A program made the position numbers and the translations under genes. From Paralcaligenes ureilyticus (lineage in GTDB: Bacteria > Pseudomonadota > Gammaproteobacteria > Burkholderiales > Burkholderiaceae_B): a DNA stretch of 64,000 nucleotides. The stretch lies in the NCBI RefSeq assembly GCF_004346225.1, contig NZ_SMAJ01000011.1, positions 62,001 through 126,000 on the forward strand, written 5' to 3'. Below, piece after piece: positions 9,008 to 17,516 of this stretch; position 1 is the first letter of the stretch, and each line of letters opens with the position of its first letter. Under the pieces are notes generated by a model. That model saw only the letters and a list, made by a program, of their open reading frames with translations, made no database searches and was not told the DNA's origin.

Positions 9008-10876
9008 ATGACTACCGTTACGCTCGATCAAATCCAGTCACCCGCCGATCTCCGGTCGATGGGGCGCCGCGAACTTAAAGAAATCGCGACACAGTTGCGT
9101 GAGTTTGTATTGCAATCAGTGTCCAGAACGGGTGGTCATTTATCGTCCAACCTGGGCACGGTCGAGCTGACCATCGCATTGCATTATGTGTTCAATACGC
9201 CCGACGACCGGATCGTGTGGGATGTCGGGCACCAGTCGTATCCCCACAAAATACTGACGGGCCGTCGCGAGCAGATGGCCACGCTGCGACAGATGGGTGG
9301 CATGTCGGGTTTTCCCAAGCGCAGCGAATCCGAATACGATGCCTTCGGCACCGCCCATTCGTCGACCTCGATTTCAGCTGCGCTGGGCATGGCGGTGGCC
9401 TCCCGCAACCTGGGCCTGTCGCGGCAGCACATAGCGGTTATCGGCGATGGCGCTATGACGGCGGGGATGGCGTTTGAGGCGCTCAATAACGCCGGGGTGA
9501 CACCCAACGTCAATTTGCTGGTGGTGCTCAACGACAACGATATGTCGATTTCTCCGCCCGTCGGCGCCCTGAACCGCTATCTGGCCCGCTTGCTCTCGGG
9601 CAGTTTCTACGCGGCGGCGAAAAACGTCGGACGCGCCGTCCTGCAGCATGTGCCGCCCGTTCTCGAACTGGCGCGTCGCTTCGAGGGGCACGCCAAGGGC
9701 ATGGTAACGCCGGCCACCTTATTCGAAGAGTTCGGTTTCAATTACGTCGGCCCTATCGACGGGCACGATCTGGACTCGCTGGTTCCCACGTTGCAGAACC
9801 TGCAAGCCCTGGGCGGTTTACAGTTCCTGCATGTGGTGACTCGTAAAGGCCAGGGTTATAAACTGGCTGAAGCCGATCCGGTGCTGTATCACGGGCCGGG
9901 AAAATTCGACCCCAGCATTGGCATACAAAAATCCAAGACACCTTCGAAGCAAACCTTTACCCAGGTGTTCGGCCACTGGCTGTGCGACATGGCGGCTGCC
10001 GATGAACGGCTTTATGGCATTACCCCGGCCATGCGCGAGGGTAGCGGCCTGGTTCAGTTCGAGCAGCGTTTTCCCCTGCGTTATTTCGACGTGGGGATAG
10101 CCGAGCAGCATGCTGTCACTTTTGCCGCCGGCCTGGCGTGCGAGGGGCAAAAGCCGGTGGTGGCGATTTATTCCACGTTTTTGCAGCGCGGCTACGATCA
10201 GCTGATCCACGATGTGGCGTTGCAAAATCTGGATGTTACCTTTGCTCTGGATCGGGCAGGCATCGTGGGCGCCGACGGCGCCACTCATGCGGGTAGTTAC
10301 GACATCGCCTTTTTACGCTGCGTGCCCAATATGGTGGTGGCTACCCCGTCTGACGAAAATGAGGCGCGCCTGTTGCTGAACAGTTGCTTCCTGCATCCCG
10401 GGCCGGCTTCGGTGCGTTATCCGCGCGGCGCGGGCTGTGGTGCGCAAGTGGTGGCCGGCCTTGAAGCCGTTGAAATCGGCAAGGCCGTTACCCGGCGGGC
10501 CGGCCGTGTGGTTGCCATCCTGTGCTTTGGCACCTTGCTGGCGGAATGCGCGGCGGTCGCCGAGCAGCTCGATGCAAGCCTGATCGACATGCGCTTTGTG
10601 AAACCGTTGGACGAAGCTCTATTGCTGTCGCTGGCCGAGTCTCATCAGGCCTTTGTCACGGTAGAGGAAGCGATGGTCATGGGCGGAGCCGGTAGTGCCG
10701 TGCTCGAGTTTTTCGGCGCTCACGACATCGTCGCACCGGTCTTGCAGCTGGGCCTGCCCGATCGTTTCGTCGATCATGGCGAACAGTCGGTTTTATTGCG
10801 CGGCCTGGGCCTGGATGCGGCCGGGATTGAACAATCCATTCTTGCCCGTTTCGCCGCCTTGCTGGCCCCAGCCTGA
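9008..10876 (+). CDS. dxs: 1-deoxy-D-xylulose-5-phosphate synthase
   Basis: Thiamine-diphosphate enzyme that makes DXP from pyruvate and glyceraldehyde 3-phosphate, first step of the MEP isoprenoid pathway. 622 residues, normal length. The N-terminal TPP domain has [18 protein letters not shown] from about 146 onward with a GH.SYPHK element (75-81). The central pyrimidine-binding domain carries the catalytic Glu of [10 protein letters not shown], and a transketolase C-domain follows. It sits 89 bp after ispA, which uses the DXP-derived IPP/DMAPP, so the three-gene group couples precursor supply to FPP synthesis. Confidence 0.97.
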   Translation: MTTVTLDQIQSPADLRSMGRRELKEIATQLREFVLQSVSRTGGHLSSNLGTVELTIALHYVFNTPDDRIVWDVGHQSYPHKILTGRREQMATLRQMGGMSGFPKRSESEYDAFGTAHSSTSISAALGMAVASRNLGLSRQHIAVIGDGAMTAGMAFEALNNAGVTPNVNLLVVLNDNDMSISPPVGALNRYLARLLSGSFYAAAKNVGRAVLQHVPPVLELARRFEGHAKGMVTPATLFEEFGFNYVGPIDGHDLDSLVPTLQNLQALGGLQFLHVVTRKGQGYKLAEADPVLYHGPGKFDPSIGIQKSKTPSKQTFTQVFGHWLCDMAAADERLYGITPAMREGSGLVQFEQRFPLRYFDVGIAEQHAVTFAAGLACEGQKPVVAIYSTFLQRGYDQLIHDVALQNLDVTFALDRAGIVGADGATHAGSYDIAFLRCVPNMVVATPSDENEARLLLNSCFLHPGPASVRYPRGAGCGAQVVAGLEAVEIGKAVTRRAGRVVAILCFGTLLAECAAVAEQLDASLIDMRFVKPLDEALLLSLAESHQAFVTVEEAMVMGGAGSAVLEFFGAHDIVAPVLQLGLPDRFVDHGEQSVLLRGLGLDAAGIEQSILARFAALLAPA

Positions 10877-11030
10877 CCCCTTGGCCGATCCAGGGATGTG
10901 GTTTGTGGTGTAATGTATTGACGCCCTTAAGGGTTTTAGGGCAGCACTTGGCGTTTTTGCGCCATAATAAAAAGTTTATCCAAATTTATAAGGACAGGCT
11001 CGCGCATTGCGCGCCCCTGATGTTGTTACT

Positions 11031-11834
11031 ATGAATTCTCTGATTGAGCCTGCGGTTGCCATGCCTGATGTGCAAAGCACTGTCGATACTCGCCATATAG
11101 CCATTCAGCGCGTGGGCGTTCGTGGTGTGCGCCATCCGATGCTGGTGGCCGGCCCCGATGGCCAGGCCATTCCAACGGTGGCTGTCTGGGAACTGACAGT
11201 TGCATTGCCGCCCGAAGAAAAGGGTACGCATATGTCGCGCTTTGTAGCCCTGCTTGAGCAATATCGGGCGGTGCCCATGACTCCCGCGCTGTTTTGCGAG
11301 ATGGCCCGCAGCATGCTGCCCTTGCTGCACGCCCAGAAGGGCGATATTACGGCGTCGTTTCCCTATTTTCTGAACAAATTGGCGCCCGTATCGGGGGTGG
11401 CCAGCCTGATGGACTACGAGATCAAATGGGTCGCCCGGGTGGGCGCCGATGCGCTCGAGTTCGAACTGTCCGTGCTGGTGCCGGTCACTAGCCTGTGCCC
11501 GTGCTCGAAAGCCATTTCCGAATACGGCGCGCACAATCAGCGCTCGCACGTTACGGTCAACGTCGTGCTCGACGGCACGGCGCCCATCGATATCGAGGCT
11601 TTGATTCGCTCGATCGAAGCGCAGGCCTCTAGCGAATTGTGGGGGTTGTTAAAGCGCGTCGACGAGAAGTTCGTGACCGAACAAGCCTATGAAAACCCCA
11701 AATTCGTCGAAGACTTGGTGCGCGATGTGGCTGCCCAGGTCAAACAACTGGCAGGCTTGCAGCGTTTCCGGATCGAAGCTGAAAATTTCGAGTCCATACA
11801 TAATCATTCCGCCTATGCGGTTGTAGAAGGCTGA
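11031..11834 (+). CDS. folE2: GTP cyclohydrolase FolE2
   Basis: Type IB GTP cyclohydrolase that converts GTP to 7,8-dihydroneopterin triphosphate for folate. The diagnostic segment [24 protein letters not shown] is present, with the conserved catalytic/metal Cys of CPCSK and the following His. ATG 11031 gives 267 residues; a TTG at 11007 would add eight. Neither has an ideal ribosome binding site, although AGGA lies at 10990. In several bacteria folE2 backs up the zinc-dependent FolE under zinc limitation; no Zur box was identified here. Confidence 0.93.
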   Translation: MNSLIEPAVAMPDVQSTVDTRHIAIQRVGVRGVRHPMLVAGPDGQAIPTVAVWELTVALPPEEKGTHMSRFVALLEQYRAVPMTPALFCEMARSMLPLLHAQKGDITASFPYFLNKLAPVSGVASLMDYEIKWVARVGADALEFELSVLVPVTSLCPCSKAISEYGAHNQRSHVTVNVVLDGTAPIDIEALIRSIEAQASSELWGLLKRVDEKFVTEQAYENPKFVEDLVRDVAAQVKQLAGLQRFRIEAENFESIHNHSAYAVVEG

Positions 11835-11854
11835 AAACGGGGGGGCCGTCCCGT

Positions 11855-12010
11855 TGTAGCGGCAGCCCTTGTGGCTGCCGTTCTTCTTGTGGCCGCCATC
11901 CTTCTTGTGGTCGCCATCATTTTTGTAGCGGCACCCCTTGTGGGTGCCATCGTCGCTATGTTGCAGACATGGCACCCACAAGGGGTGCCGCTACAACAAG
12001 GGCTGCCGCT
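11855..12010. repeat. Cluster of GTAG-headed REP repeats between folE2 and rpsF
   Basis: Copies lie at 11855-11879 (plus, GGCAGCC class), 11924-11949 (plus, GGCACCC class) and 11970-11995 (minus, same class), followed by a truncated piece to 12010. The last two full copies are a perfect 26-bp inverted repeat with a 20-nt loop. Between the first two copies are short decayed units of the form CTTGTGGnCGCCAT. This cluster fills the first half of the 355-bp gap between the genes. Confidence 0.9.
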
Positions 12011-12036
12011 ATCTGGCAGCTGGCGCCTTTACATGC

Positions 12037-12042
12037 TAAAAT
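12037..12042 (+). promoter_or_regulatory. Candidate -10 box for the rpsF operon
   Basis: TAAAAT is placed about 150 bp upstream of rpsF, just after the REP cluster. The matching -35 region (TGGCAG at 12014-12019) is poor, so this is only a candidate. Confidence 0.35.
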
Positions 12043-12112
12043 AGCTGGTTTCTTGCTCGACTCTTGCATTGCAGGGGCGGGCTATCCCTTTCAGCGATTT
12101 TGATAAGCCCGG

Positions 12113-12153
12113 TCAGGCAAACCCCGTTAGGTAAACCCGATCTGGCAAACCTG
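12113..12153 (+). repeat. Three 14-bp direct repeats in the rpsF leader
   Basis: GGCAAACC (12116-12123), GGTAAACC (12130-12137) and GGCAAACC (12144-12151) recur at an exact 14-nt period within the presumed 5' leader of the ribosomal operon, about 40 bp before the rpsF start. In other bacteria the S6:S18 complex binds the rpsF leader to control the operon; whether these repeats take part is unknown. Confidence 0.6.
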
Positions 12154-12189
12154 AATAGTGCTGGAAGACATCCTCAAGGAGTGTAGTTT

Positions 12190-12570
12190 ATGCGTCACTA
12201 CGAAGTAGTGTTTATTGTGCATCCCGATCAAAGCGAGCAAGTGCCCGCCATGGTCGAGCGCTATCAAGCCGTGGTGACCAGCCACGGCGGTCAGGTGCAC
12301 CGTTTTGAAGACTGGGGTCGTCGTCAACTGGCCTATCCCATTCAGAAGCTGGTTAAAGCCCATTATGTGTGCCTGAACATCGAATGCGGCCAAGCCACGC
12401 TCGACGAGCTCGAGCATGCGTTCCGTTACAACGATGCGATCTTGCGCCATTTGGTTATTAAAACCAAAAAGGCTCAAACCGCTCCGTCGCTGATGATGAA
12501 GTCGGTCGAGCGCGAAGAAGCGCGCAAGGCATCGACTGAAACCCCGGCGCCAGCCACACAATCGGAGTAA
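12190..12570 (+). CDS. rpsF: 30S ribosomal protein S6
   Basis: Small-subunit protein of 126 residues that binds 16S rRNA as a heterodimer with S18. It opens [21 protein letters not shown] and contains the conserved [10 protein letters not shown].....Y and the [11 protein letters not shown] strand. The C-terminal tail is Glu/Ala-rich as in beta-proteobacteria. A strong AAGGAG box precedes the ATG. First gene of rpsF-priB-rpsR-rplI. Confidence 0.97.
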   Translation: MRHYEVVFIVHPDQSEQVPAMVERYQAVVTSHGGQVHRFEDWGRRQLAYPIQKLVKAHYVCLNIECGQATLDELEHAFRYNDAILRHLVIKTKKAQTAPSLMMKSVEREEARKASTETPAPATQSE

Positions 12571-12595
12571 TTTTGCCTTTACTCCGGGTTACAGC

Positions 12596-12913
12596 GTGAA
12601 TCAGATCGCCATGACCGCCACCGCGCTAGAGGTTAAGCCTCTAAGATACACCCCCGCGGGTTTGCCGGCGATCGAGATGATACTGAATCACGAATCAGAA
12701 GTGCTGGAGGCCGGCCACATGCGTCGGGTCGAACTGGTACTTCCGGCTGTAGCCCTGGGAGATATTGCCTTGTTGCTGGCCGACACCCCTTTGGGCGCCG
12801 CCTTGTCTATCGAGGGCTTTTTGGCCCCGACTCGAAAAGGTTCGAACAAAATGGTATTGCATATACAGCAGGCAAATCGGGTTTTTGCAAATGACGCTAC
12901 GGCGCTGGTTTAG
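12596..12913 (+). CDS. priB: Primosomal replication protein N (PriB)
   Basis: Single-stranded-DNA-binding OB-fold protein of 105 residues that joins PriA and DnaT in restarting stalled replication forks. It starts with GTG at 12596, 25 bp after rpsF. The protein shows the PriB pattern [18 protein letters not shown], then the AxGxI and [10 protein letters not shown] strands. Its place between rpsF and rpsR is standard for beta- and gamma-proteobacteria. Confidence 0.92.
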   Translation: MNQIAMTATALEVKPLRYTPAGLPAIEMILNHESEVLEAGHMRRVELVLPAVALGDIALLLADTPLGAALSIEGFLAPTRKGSNKMVLHIQQANRVFANDATALV

Positions 12914-13011
12914 CAAAGGCTCTGGGGCATCCTACATGCGAGTCGCTCAGGCGATGATGCACGGTAAAAATTGATTGGGGCCAAAGGCTCCGCAAACTCA
13001 AGAGGCACATT

Positions 13012-13284
13012 ATGGCTTTCTTTAAAAAAACCAAAGAAAAACGCAAATTCACACAGCAAAATCCGTTATTCAAGCGTCGCAAATTCTGCCGTTTCACGGC
13101 CGCCGGCGTTGATCAGATCGACTACAAGGATCTGGATACCTTGCGTGACTTCATCCAGGAAAATGGCAAGATCATTCCGGCCCGCCTGACCGGCACCAAG
13201 GCACACTACCAGCGTCAGCTCGACACGTCCATCAAGCGTGCCCGTTTCCTGGCCCTGCTGCCTTACACTGACAACCACAACTAA
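13012..13284 (+). CDS. rpsR: 30S ribosomal protein S18
   Basis: 90-residue 16S rRNA-binding partner of S6. It is strongly basic at the N-terminus and has the S18 core [20 protein letters not shown]...[16 protein letters not shown] and the terminal [14 protein letters not shown]. It lies about 100 bp behind priB and 15 bp before rplI. Confidence 0.97.
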   Translation: MAFFKKTKEKRKFTQQNPLFKRRKFCRFTAAGVDQIDYKDLDTLRDFIQENGKIIPARLTGTKAHYQRQLDTSIKRARFLALLPYTDNHN

Positions 13285-13299
13285 TCCGGGGCACTCGTC

Positions 13300-13755
13300 A
13301 TGCAAGTAATTCTGCTCGAAAAAATGGTCAATTTGGGTAATCTGGGCGAAGTCGTGCGGGTTCGCGACGGTTATGCCCGTAATTTCCTGATTCCTAAAAA
13401 AATCGCTCGCCGTGCTACCGACGTGGCCCTCAAAGAGTTTGAAGTCCGCCGCGCCGAGCTTGAGAAAGCCCAAGCCGATAAACTGGCTGCTGCTCAGGCA
13501 AATGGCGAAAAACTCTCTGGCCTGACTATCACGATTTTGCAGAAATCGGGTGTCGACGGCCGTTTGTTCGGCTCGGTGACCAATATGGACATTGCTGCCG
13601 CTTTGCATAAGGCCGGTTTTACTGCGGTGGAAAAATCGCAAATTCGCCTGCCCGATGGTTCTTTCAAGGCCGTTGGCGAGTATCCTGTCCAGGTGGCGCT
13701 GCACGCCGATGTGGTGTCCGACATCACGGTGGTGGTACAGGGCGAAATGGTTTAA
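13300..13755 (+). CDS. rplI: 50S ribosomal protein L9
   Basis: Large-subunit protein of 151 residues that binds 23S rRNA near L1. The N-terminal domain has [21 protein letters not shown] and the [11 protein letters not shown] loop, followed by a long linker helix (about 45-75) and the C-terminal domain with [11 protein letters not shown]. Last gene of the ribosomal operon; a terminator hairpin follows. Confidence 0.97.
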   Translation: MQVILLEKMVNLGNLGEVVRVRDGYARNFLIPKKIARRATDVALKEFEVRRAELEKAQADKLAAAQANGEKLSGLTITILQKSGVDGRLFGSVTNMDIAAALHKAGFTAVEKSQIRLPDGSFKAVGEYPVQVALHADVVSDITVVVQGEMV

Positions 13756-13817
13756 GAAAACCGTTTGGCGATACGGCGCGCCCTGCGGTGCGCGCCGGTA
13801 ACCCCCAGTCTGTACTG

Positions 13818-13842
13818 AAAGCCGGTGTATGCCGGCTTTTTT
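13818..13842 (+). terminator. Intrinsic terminator between rplI and dnaB
   Basis: AAAGCCGG and CCGGCTTT pair over eight bp across a TGTATG loop and are followed by a T run. The dnaB start codon is only 31 bp beyond the T run, leaving no room for a full separate promoter downstream. Confidence 0.8.
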
Positions 13843-13872
13843 GTCTATCGCGGTAATTTCGAGAGGCTGATT

Positions 13873-15252
13873 TTGGACAATAAAAATGCTGGCGGCGATC
13901 CGCAACTGGATTATTTGCGCGTGCCGCCCCATTCAGTCGAGGCCGAGCAATCCGTGCTTGGGGGCCTGTTGCTCGATAATGCCGCCTGGGACCGCATCAC
14001 CGATGTGCTGGGCGATGATGATTTTTACCGGTTCGATCACCGCATCATCTGGCAGCATATTGCACGCCTGATCAGCCTGGCGCGGCCGGCCGATGTAGTG
14101 ACCGTTAACGAATCGTTGTCCAGTTCGGGCAAGGCCGATGAAGTAGGGGGCCTGGCGTACCTGAATGCCCTGGCGCACAACACGCCATCGGCCGCAAATA
14201 TACGGCGTTATGCCGAAATTGTGCGCGAGCGCTCCATGTTGCGCAAACTGGTTTCCGTGGCCGATGAAATCTCGGCGGCGGCGTTCAATCCGCAGGGCAA
14301 AGAGGCTCGCCAGCTTCTGGACGAAGCCGAGTCGCGCGTCTTTCAGATCGCCCAGGAAGGCTCGCGAGGCGTCTCGGGTTTCCAGGATATCCAGCCGCTG
14401 TTGACGCAAGTGGTTGAACGCATCGACGAACTCTATCACCGCGAAGGCGATTCGGATGTCACGGGGGTTCCAACCGGATTCACCGACCTGGACCGTATGA
14501 CCTCGGGCTTGCAGGCGGGCGATCTGGTGATTGTGGCCGGACGGCCCTCTATGGGCAAGACCTCGCTTGCCATGAATATAGGCGAGCATGTGGCCATTGA
14601 GCAGGGCTTGCCGGTAGCGGTGTTTTCCATGGAAATGGGCGCCGTGCAGTTAGCCATGCGTATGGTGGGTTCGGTGGGCATGCTCGATCAGCAGCGCATG
14701 CGCACCGGCAAGTTGACGACCGATGACTGGCCGCGTTTAACGCATGCCGTGCAACAGGTTCAGGAAGCGCAGATTTATATCGATGAAACTCCCGCCCTCA
14801 ATTCCATGGAGGTGCGTGCCCGTTCGCGGCGGCTGGCGCGCCAGTGCGGCCAACTGGGTCTGATTATCATCGACTATATGCAGCTTATGTCGGCCAGTTC
14901 GTCGGGTGAAAATCGTGCGACCGAGATTTCCGAGATCAGCCGTTCTCTCAAGGGCCTGGCCAAAGAGCTTAATTGCCCCTTGGTGGCCTTATCGCAGCTT
15001 AATCGCAGCCTTGAGCAGCGACCCAATAAGCGCCCCGTCATGAGCGATCTGCGGGAATCGGGCGCTATCGAACAAGATGCCGATCTGATTCTGTTTATTT
15101 ATCGCGACGAGGTTTATAACCCCGATTCGCCCGATAAAGGCACGGCCGAGATTATTGTCGGCAAACAGCGTAACGGTCCTATCGGCAGCGTGCGCCTGAC
15201 CTTCCAGGCATCGAGCACGCGCTTTCTGAATCATACGGGTGCGATGCGGTGA
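13873..15252 (+). CDS. dnaB: Replicative DNA helicase DnaB
   Basis: Hexameric 5'-3' fork helicase, 459 residues from TTG 13873, which has a GAGAGG box 6 nt upstream. Upstream in-frame codons (GTG 13825) fall inside the terminator hairpin and are unlikely starts. The N-terminal domain (about 15-125) includes RVPPHSVEAEQSVLGGLLL. The RecA-like domain has Walker A GRPSMGKT (223-230), the IIIDYMQLM Walker B and SDLRESGAIEQDAD. It is the usual gene after rplI in this lineage. Confidence 0.95.
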   Translation: MDNKNAGGDPQLDYLRVPPHSVEAEQSVLGGLLLDNAAWDRITDVLGDDDFYRFDHRIIWQHIARLISLARPADVVTVNESLSSSGKADEVGGLAYLNALAHNTPSAANIRRYAEIVRERSMLRKLVSVADEISAAAFNPQGKEARQLLDEAESRVFQIAQEGSRGVSGFQDIQPLLTQVVERIDELYHREGDSDVTGVPTGFTDLDRMTSGLQAGDLVIVAGRPSMGKTSLAMNIGEHVAIEQGLPVAVFSMEMGAVQLAMRMVGSVGMLDQQRMRTGKLTTDDWPRLTHAVQQVQEAQIYIDETPALNSMEVRARSRRLARQCGQLGLIIIDYMQLMSASSSGENRATEISEISRSLKGLAKELNCPLVALSQLNRSLEQRPNKRPVMSDLRESGAIEQDADLILFIYRDEVYNPDSPDKGTAEIIVGKQRNGPIGSVRLTFQASSTRFLNHTGAMR

Positions 15253-15258
15253 TAGGTG

Positions 15259-16278
15259 TCACCTACCCTTCATGGATGCACGCGTAGAGGCTGGATGACG
15301 AGGCTTGACCGCGATGGGGCGGCGTGCATAAGCGCCTGCGATAACGGCGCAAACAATTAATTGGATCTGATGGAAGATCATCATCGGCAGGAGGATGGCT
15401 CCGACCTCGTTGCCGGCGAACAGGATGTGGGCGATCGGAATTCCGCTCGCCAGACTCTTTTTCGAGCCGCAGAACAATAAGGTGATGCGGTCTTCCAGTT
15501 TGAATTTGAGCAGCCTCCCCAGAGCCAGGGTGATTCCCATCACGACAGCCAGAAGAATGGCTGAGATCGCCATCAACGAGATCAGCGCCGACAGGGGTGT
15601 ATTGGCCCACAGGCCTCCGATGACGGCCGCGGAAAACGCGGTGTAGACCACCAGCAGTATCGAGCCTTGGTCGACCACTTTGAGCAGGGCGTTGTGCCGG
15701 CTTACCCATTTGCCGATCGCGGGGCGCAGAATCTGGCCCAACACGAAAGGCAGCAATAGCTGCAGCATGATTTTGCCGATGGCATCAAAGGAAACCGGTG
15801 CATTGCCTGCACTGCCTTCGCTTATTATCAAGCCCACCAGCAGCGGCGTAAGAAACACGCCCAGCAGACTGGACGCCGAGGCGCTGCAGACGGCCGCCGG
15901 GACATTGCCTCGTGCAATCGAGGTGAATGCAATCGCCGACTGCACCGTGGCGGGCAGGCAGCACAGAAACAAAATGCCCAAGTACAAATCTTGAGTGATG
16001 AGCGGCATCAACAGGGGTTTGGCGAGAAGCCCCAAAACGGGAAAGGCAATAAACGTAGCGCTGAAAATCGTCAGGTGCAAGCGCCAATGCGATGCGCCGG
16101 CGACGATCGCCTGGCGCGACAGGCGTGCGCCGTGCAGGAAGAACAACAGGGCAATGGCAAAATTGGTGGCCCAGCCGAAAGCCGTTGCGCCTGCCCCATG
16201 AGCGGGTAAAACGCTGGCCAGGGCTACGGCAATCAGCAGTTTGACGATGAAAGGATCAATGGAAAAACGCGGTTTCAT
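15259..16278 (-). CDS. Bile acid:sodium symporter family protein (YfeH-like)
   Basis: Polytopic membrane protein of 339 residues with about ten helices, of the SBF-like subgroup of the bile acid:sodium symporter (BASS) superfamily. The YfeH-type signatures LFFLHGARLSRQAI (about 45-58) and LPATVQSAIAFTSIARGN (about 108-125) are present. The substrate is unknown; members move organic anions with sodium. The C-terminal tail is basic. It is convergent with dnaB (6 bp between stops) and has no functional partner nearby. Confidence 0.85.
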   Translation of the reverse strand: MKPRFSIDPFIVKLLIAVALASVLPAHGAGATAFGWATNFAIALLFFLHGARLSRQAIVAGASHWRLHLTIFSATFIAFPVLGLLAKPLLMPLITQDLYLGILFLCCLPATVQSAIAFTSIARGNVPAAVCSASASSLLGVFLTPLLVGLIISEGSAGNAPVSFDAIGKIMLQLLLPFVLGQILRPAIGKWVSRHNALLKVVDQGSILLVVYTAFSAAVIGGLWANTPLSALISLMAISAILLAVVMGITLALGRLLKFKLEDRITLLFCGSKKSLASGIPIAHILFAGNEVGAILLPMMIFHQIQLIVCAVIAGAYARRPIAVKPRHPASTRASMKGR

Positions 16279-16374
16279 AGCGAGGGTAGGGAGTAAAGGG
16301 CTGCTTGAAGGTTAAATCGTATCGTAGCCAGCCTGTGCAAGGCCGGCGAAACGATTATCGGCGACGGCTTGGAA

Positions 16375-17376
16375 CTAGGCCGGGCGGGCGGTCATGGCAA
16401 GGGCCATATCATAGGCGGCGCGCAAGGATCCCGGGTCCGCCACGCCGAGTCCGGCTATGTCGAAGGCTGTGCCGTGATCGACGCTGGTACGCACAAAAGG
16501 CAGGCCTACCGTCACATTCACGCCCTGGTCGACGCCGAGGTATTTCACCGGAATCAGGCCCTGATCGTGGTATTGAGCCACGACGATGTCGAACTCGCCG
16601 CGGCGCGCCCGCATGAATATCGTATCGCCAGGCCAGGGGCCGCTCGCGTCGATGCCTTCGGACTGCGCTTGTTTGATGGCCGGTGCGATGGTCGTTATTT
16701 CTTCTTGCCCGAAGCGGCCATCTTCGCCGGCATGAGGGTTCAGGCCGGCCACGGCGATGCGGGGCGCGCTGATGCCTGCCTGCCGGCAGGCGCGCTGAGC
16801 GAGCCTTATGGTGTTGAGTTCGCTATCCAGAGTAATAGCAGGGCTTACCTGGGCGAGCGCCATGTGGATGGTGACCAGAATGACCCGCAATTCGGGGTTG
16901 GCCAGCATCATGGCGTAATGCGCCGTGCCGGTGCGTTCGGCCAGGATTTCAGTATGCCCCGGGTAGTCTGCGCCGCCCGCCTGCATGGCTTTTTTATTCA
17001 AGGGGGCCGTAACGATGGCGCGCAGACGCCCCGCTTGTGCGTCATCAATGGCGTGGCACAGGTATTCGTAGGCGCCGCGCCCGGCGGCGGCGCTGATGTG
17101 GCCTAGGCCCAAGTCGGCGGGCAGGGCTTGCCAGCGGTTGCATACCGGGATGCAGGCCGCCTGGCAGGCCTCAGCTTCGGGGGCGTCGAGCCGCTGGGTG
17201 CGCCATGTTCGCGTCAGGCCCAGGCGAGCGATGGTGGCGTCCAGGATACCGGCATCGCCGTAAACAACAGTGGGGCAGGGCAGGCCGTCGGCAAATAATT
17301 TGACAATGATTTCCGGCCCGATGCCGGCGGCATCGCCCAGGGTAATGCCTATAGGCGCTTGTTTGCAATGAGTCAT
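16375..17376 (-). CDS. pdxA: PdxA-family 4-hydroxythreonine-4-phosphate dehydrogenase
   Basis: NAD-dependent oxidative decarboxylase of 333 residues. It starts PIGITLGDAAGIGPEIIVK and has the TAPLNKKAM and YPGHTEILAE segments with the metal-binding His residues, and a C-terminal LPFVRTSVDHGTAFDIAG. In vitamin B6 synthesis PdxA oxidises 4-phosphohydroxy-L-threonine. The GD..GIGPEI opening and lack of ksgA/surA neighbours leave open the paralogue PdxA2, which acts on D-threonate/erythronate 4-phosphates after a DUF1537 kinase. A DUF1537 kinase exists at 34905 but is 17 kb away. Confidence 0.88.
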   Translation of the reverse strand: MTHCKQAPIGITLGDAAGIGPEIIVKLFADGLPCPTVVYGDAGILDATIARLGLTRTWRTQRLDAPEAEACQAACIPVCNRWQALPADLGLGHISAAAGRGAYEYLCHAIDDAQAGRLRAIVTAPLNKKAMQAGGADYPGHTEILAERTGTAHYAMMLANPELRVILVTIHMALAQVSPAITLDSELNTIRLAQRACRQAGISAPRIAVAGLNPHAGEDGRFGQEEITTIAPAIKQAQSEGIDASGPWPGDTIFMRARRGEFDIVVAQYHDQGLIPVKYLGVDQGVNVTVGLPFVRTSVDHGTAFDIAGLGVADPGSLRAAYDMALAMTARPA

Positions 17377-17421
17377 GCCGACAGTGTAATTCTGTTTAAA
17401 TCAATTGTGGATTGGTTGAGG

Positions 17422-17492
17422 TGGCACCCACAAGGGGTGCCGCTACATGAGCGGCGGCTACGTTTTTGTAGCGGCACCCCTTGTGGGTGCCA
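17422..17492. repeat. Inverted pair of GTAG-headed REP repeats
   Basis: Copies at 17422-17447 (minus) and 17467-17492 (plus), both of the GGCACCC/GGGTGCC class, with their GTAG heads facing each other across 19 bp. The pair occupies the gap between phoH (stop at 17517) and pdxA (start at 17376). Confidence 0.92.
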
Positions 17493-17516
17493 CCAATACA
17501 TCACCGCGCGCGGCCC

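Noticed and set aside
10921-10970. Hairpins between dxs and folE2 as terminator or riboswitch
   Set aside because: Stems are five bp, with no proper T tract or recognisable aptamer consensus; not enough to call.
11649-11981. Reading frames giving repeated peptides of the SHKGCRYK type, also at 3348-3740 and 27751-28275
   Set aside because: The peptide is just the translation of the REP repeat in one frame; the frames overlap real genes antisense and have no family match.
15259-16278. Arsenite efflux protein (ArsB/Acr3)
   Set aside because: Topology is similar, but the motifs match the YfeH-like bile acid:sodium symporter subgroup and no ars genes are adjacent.
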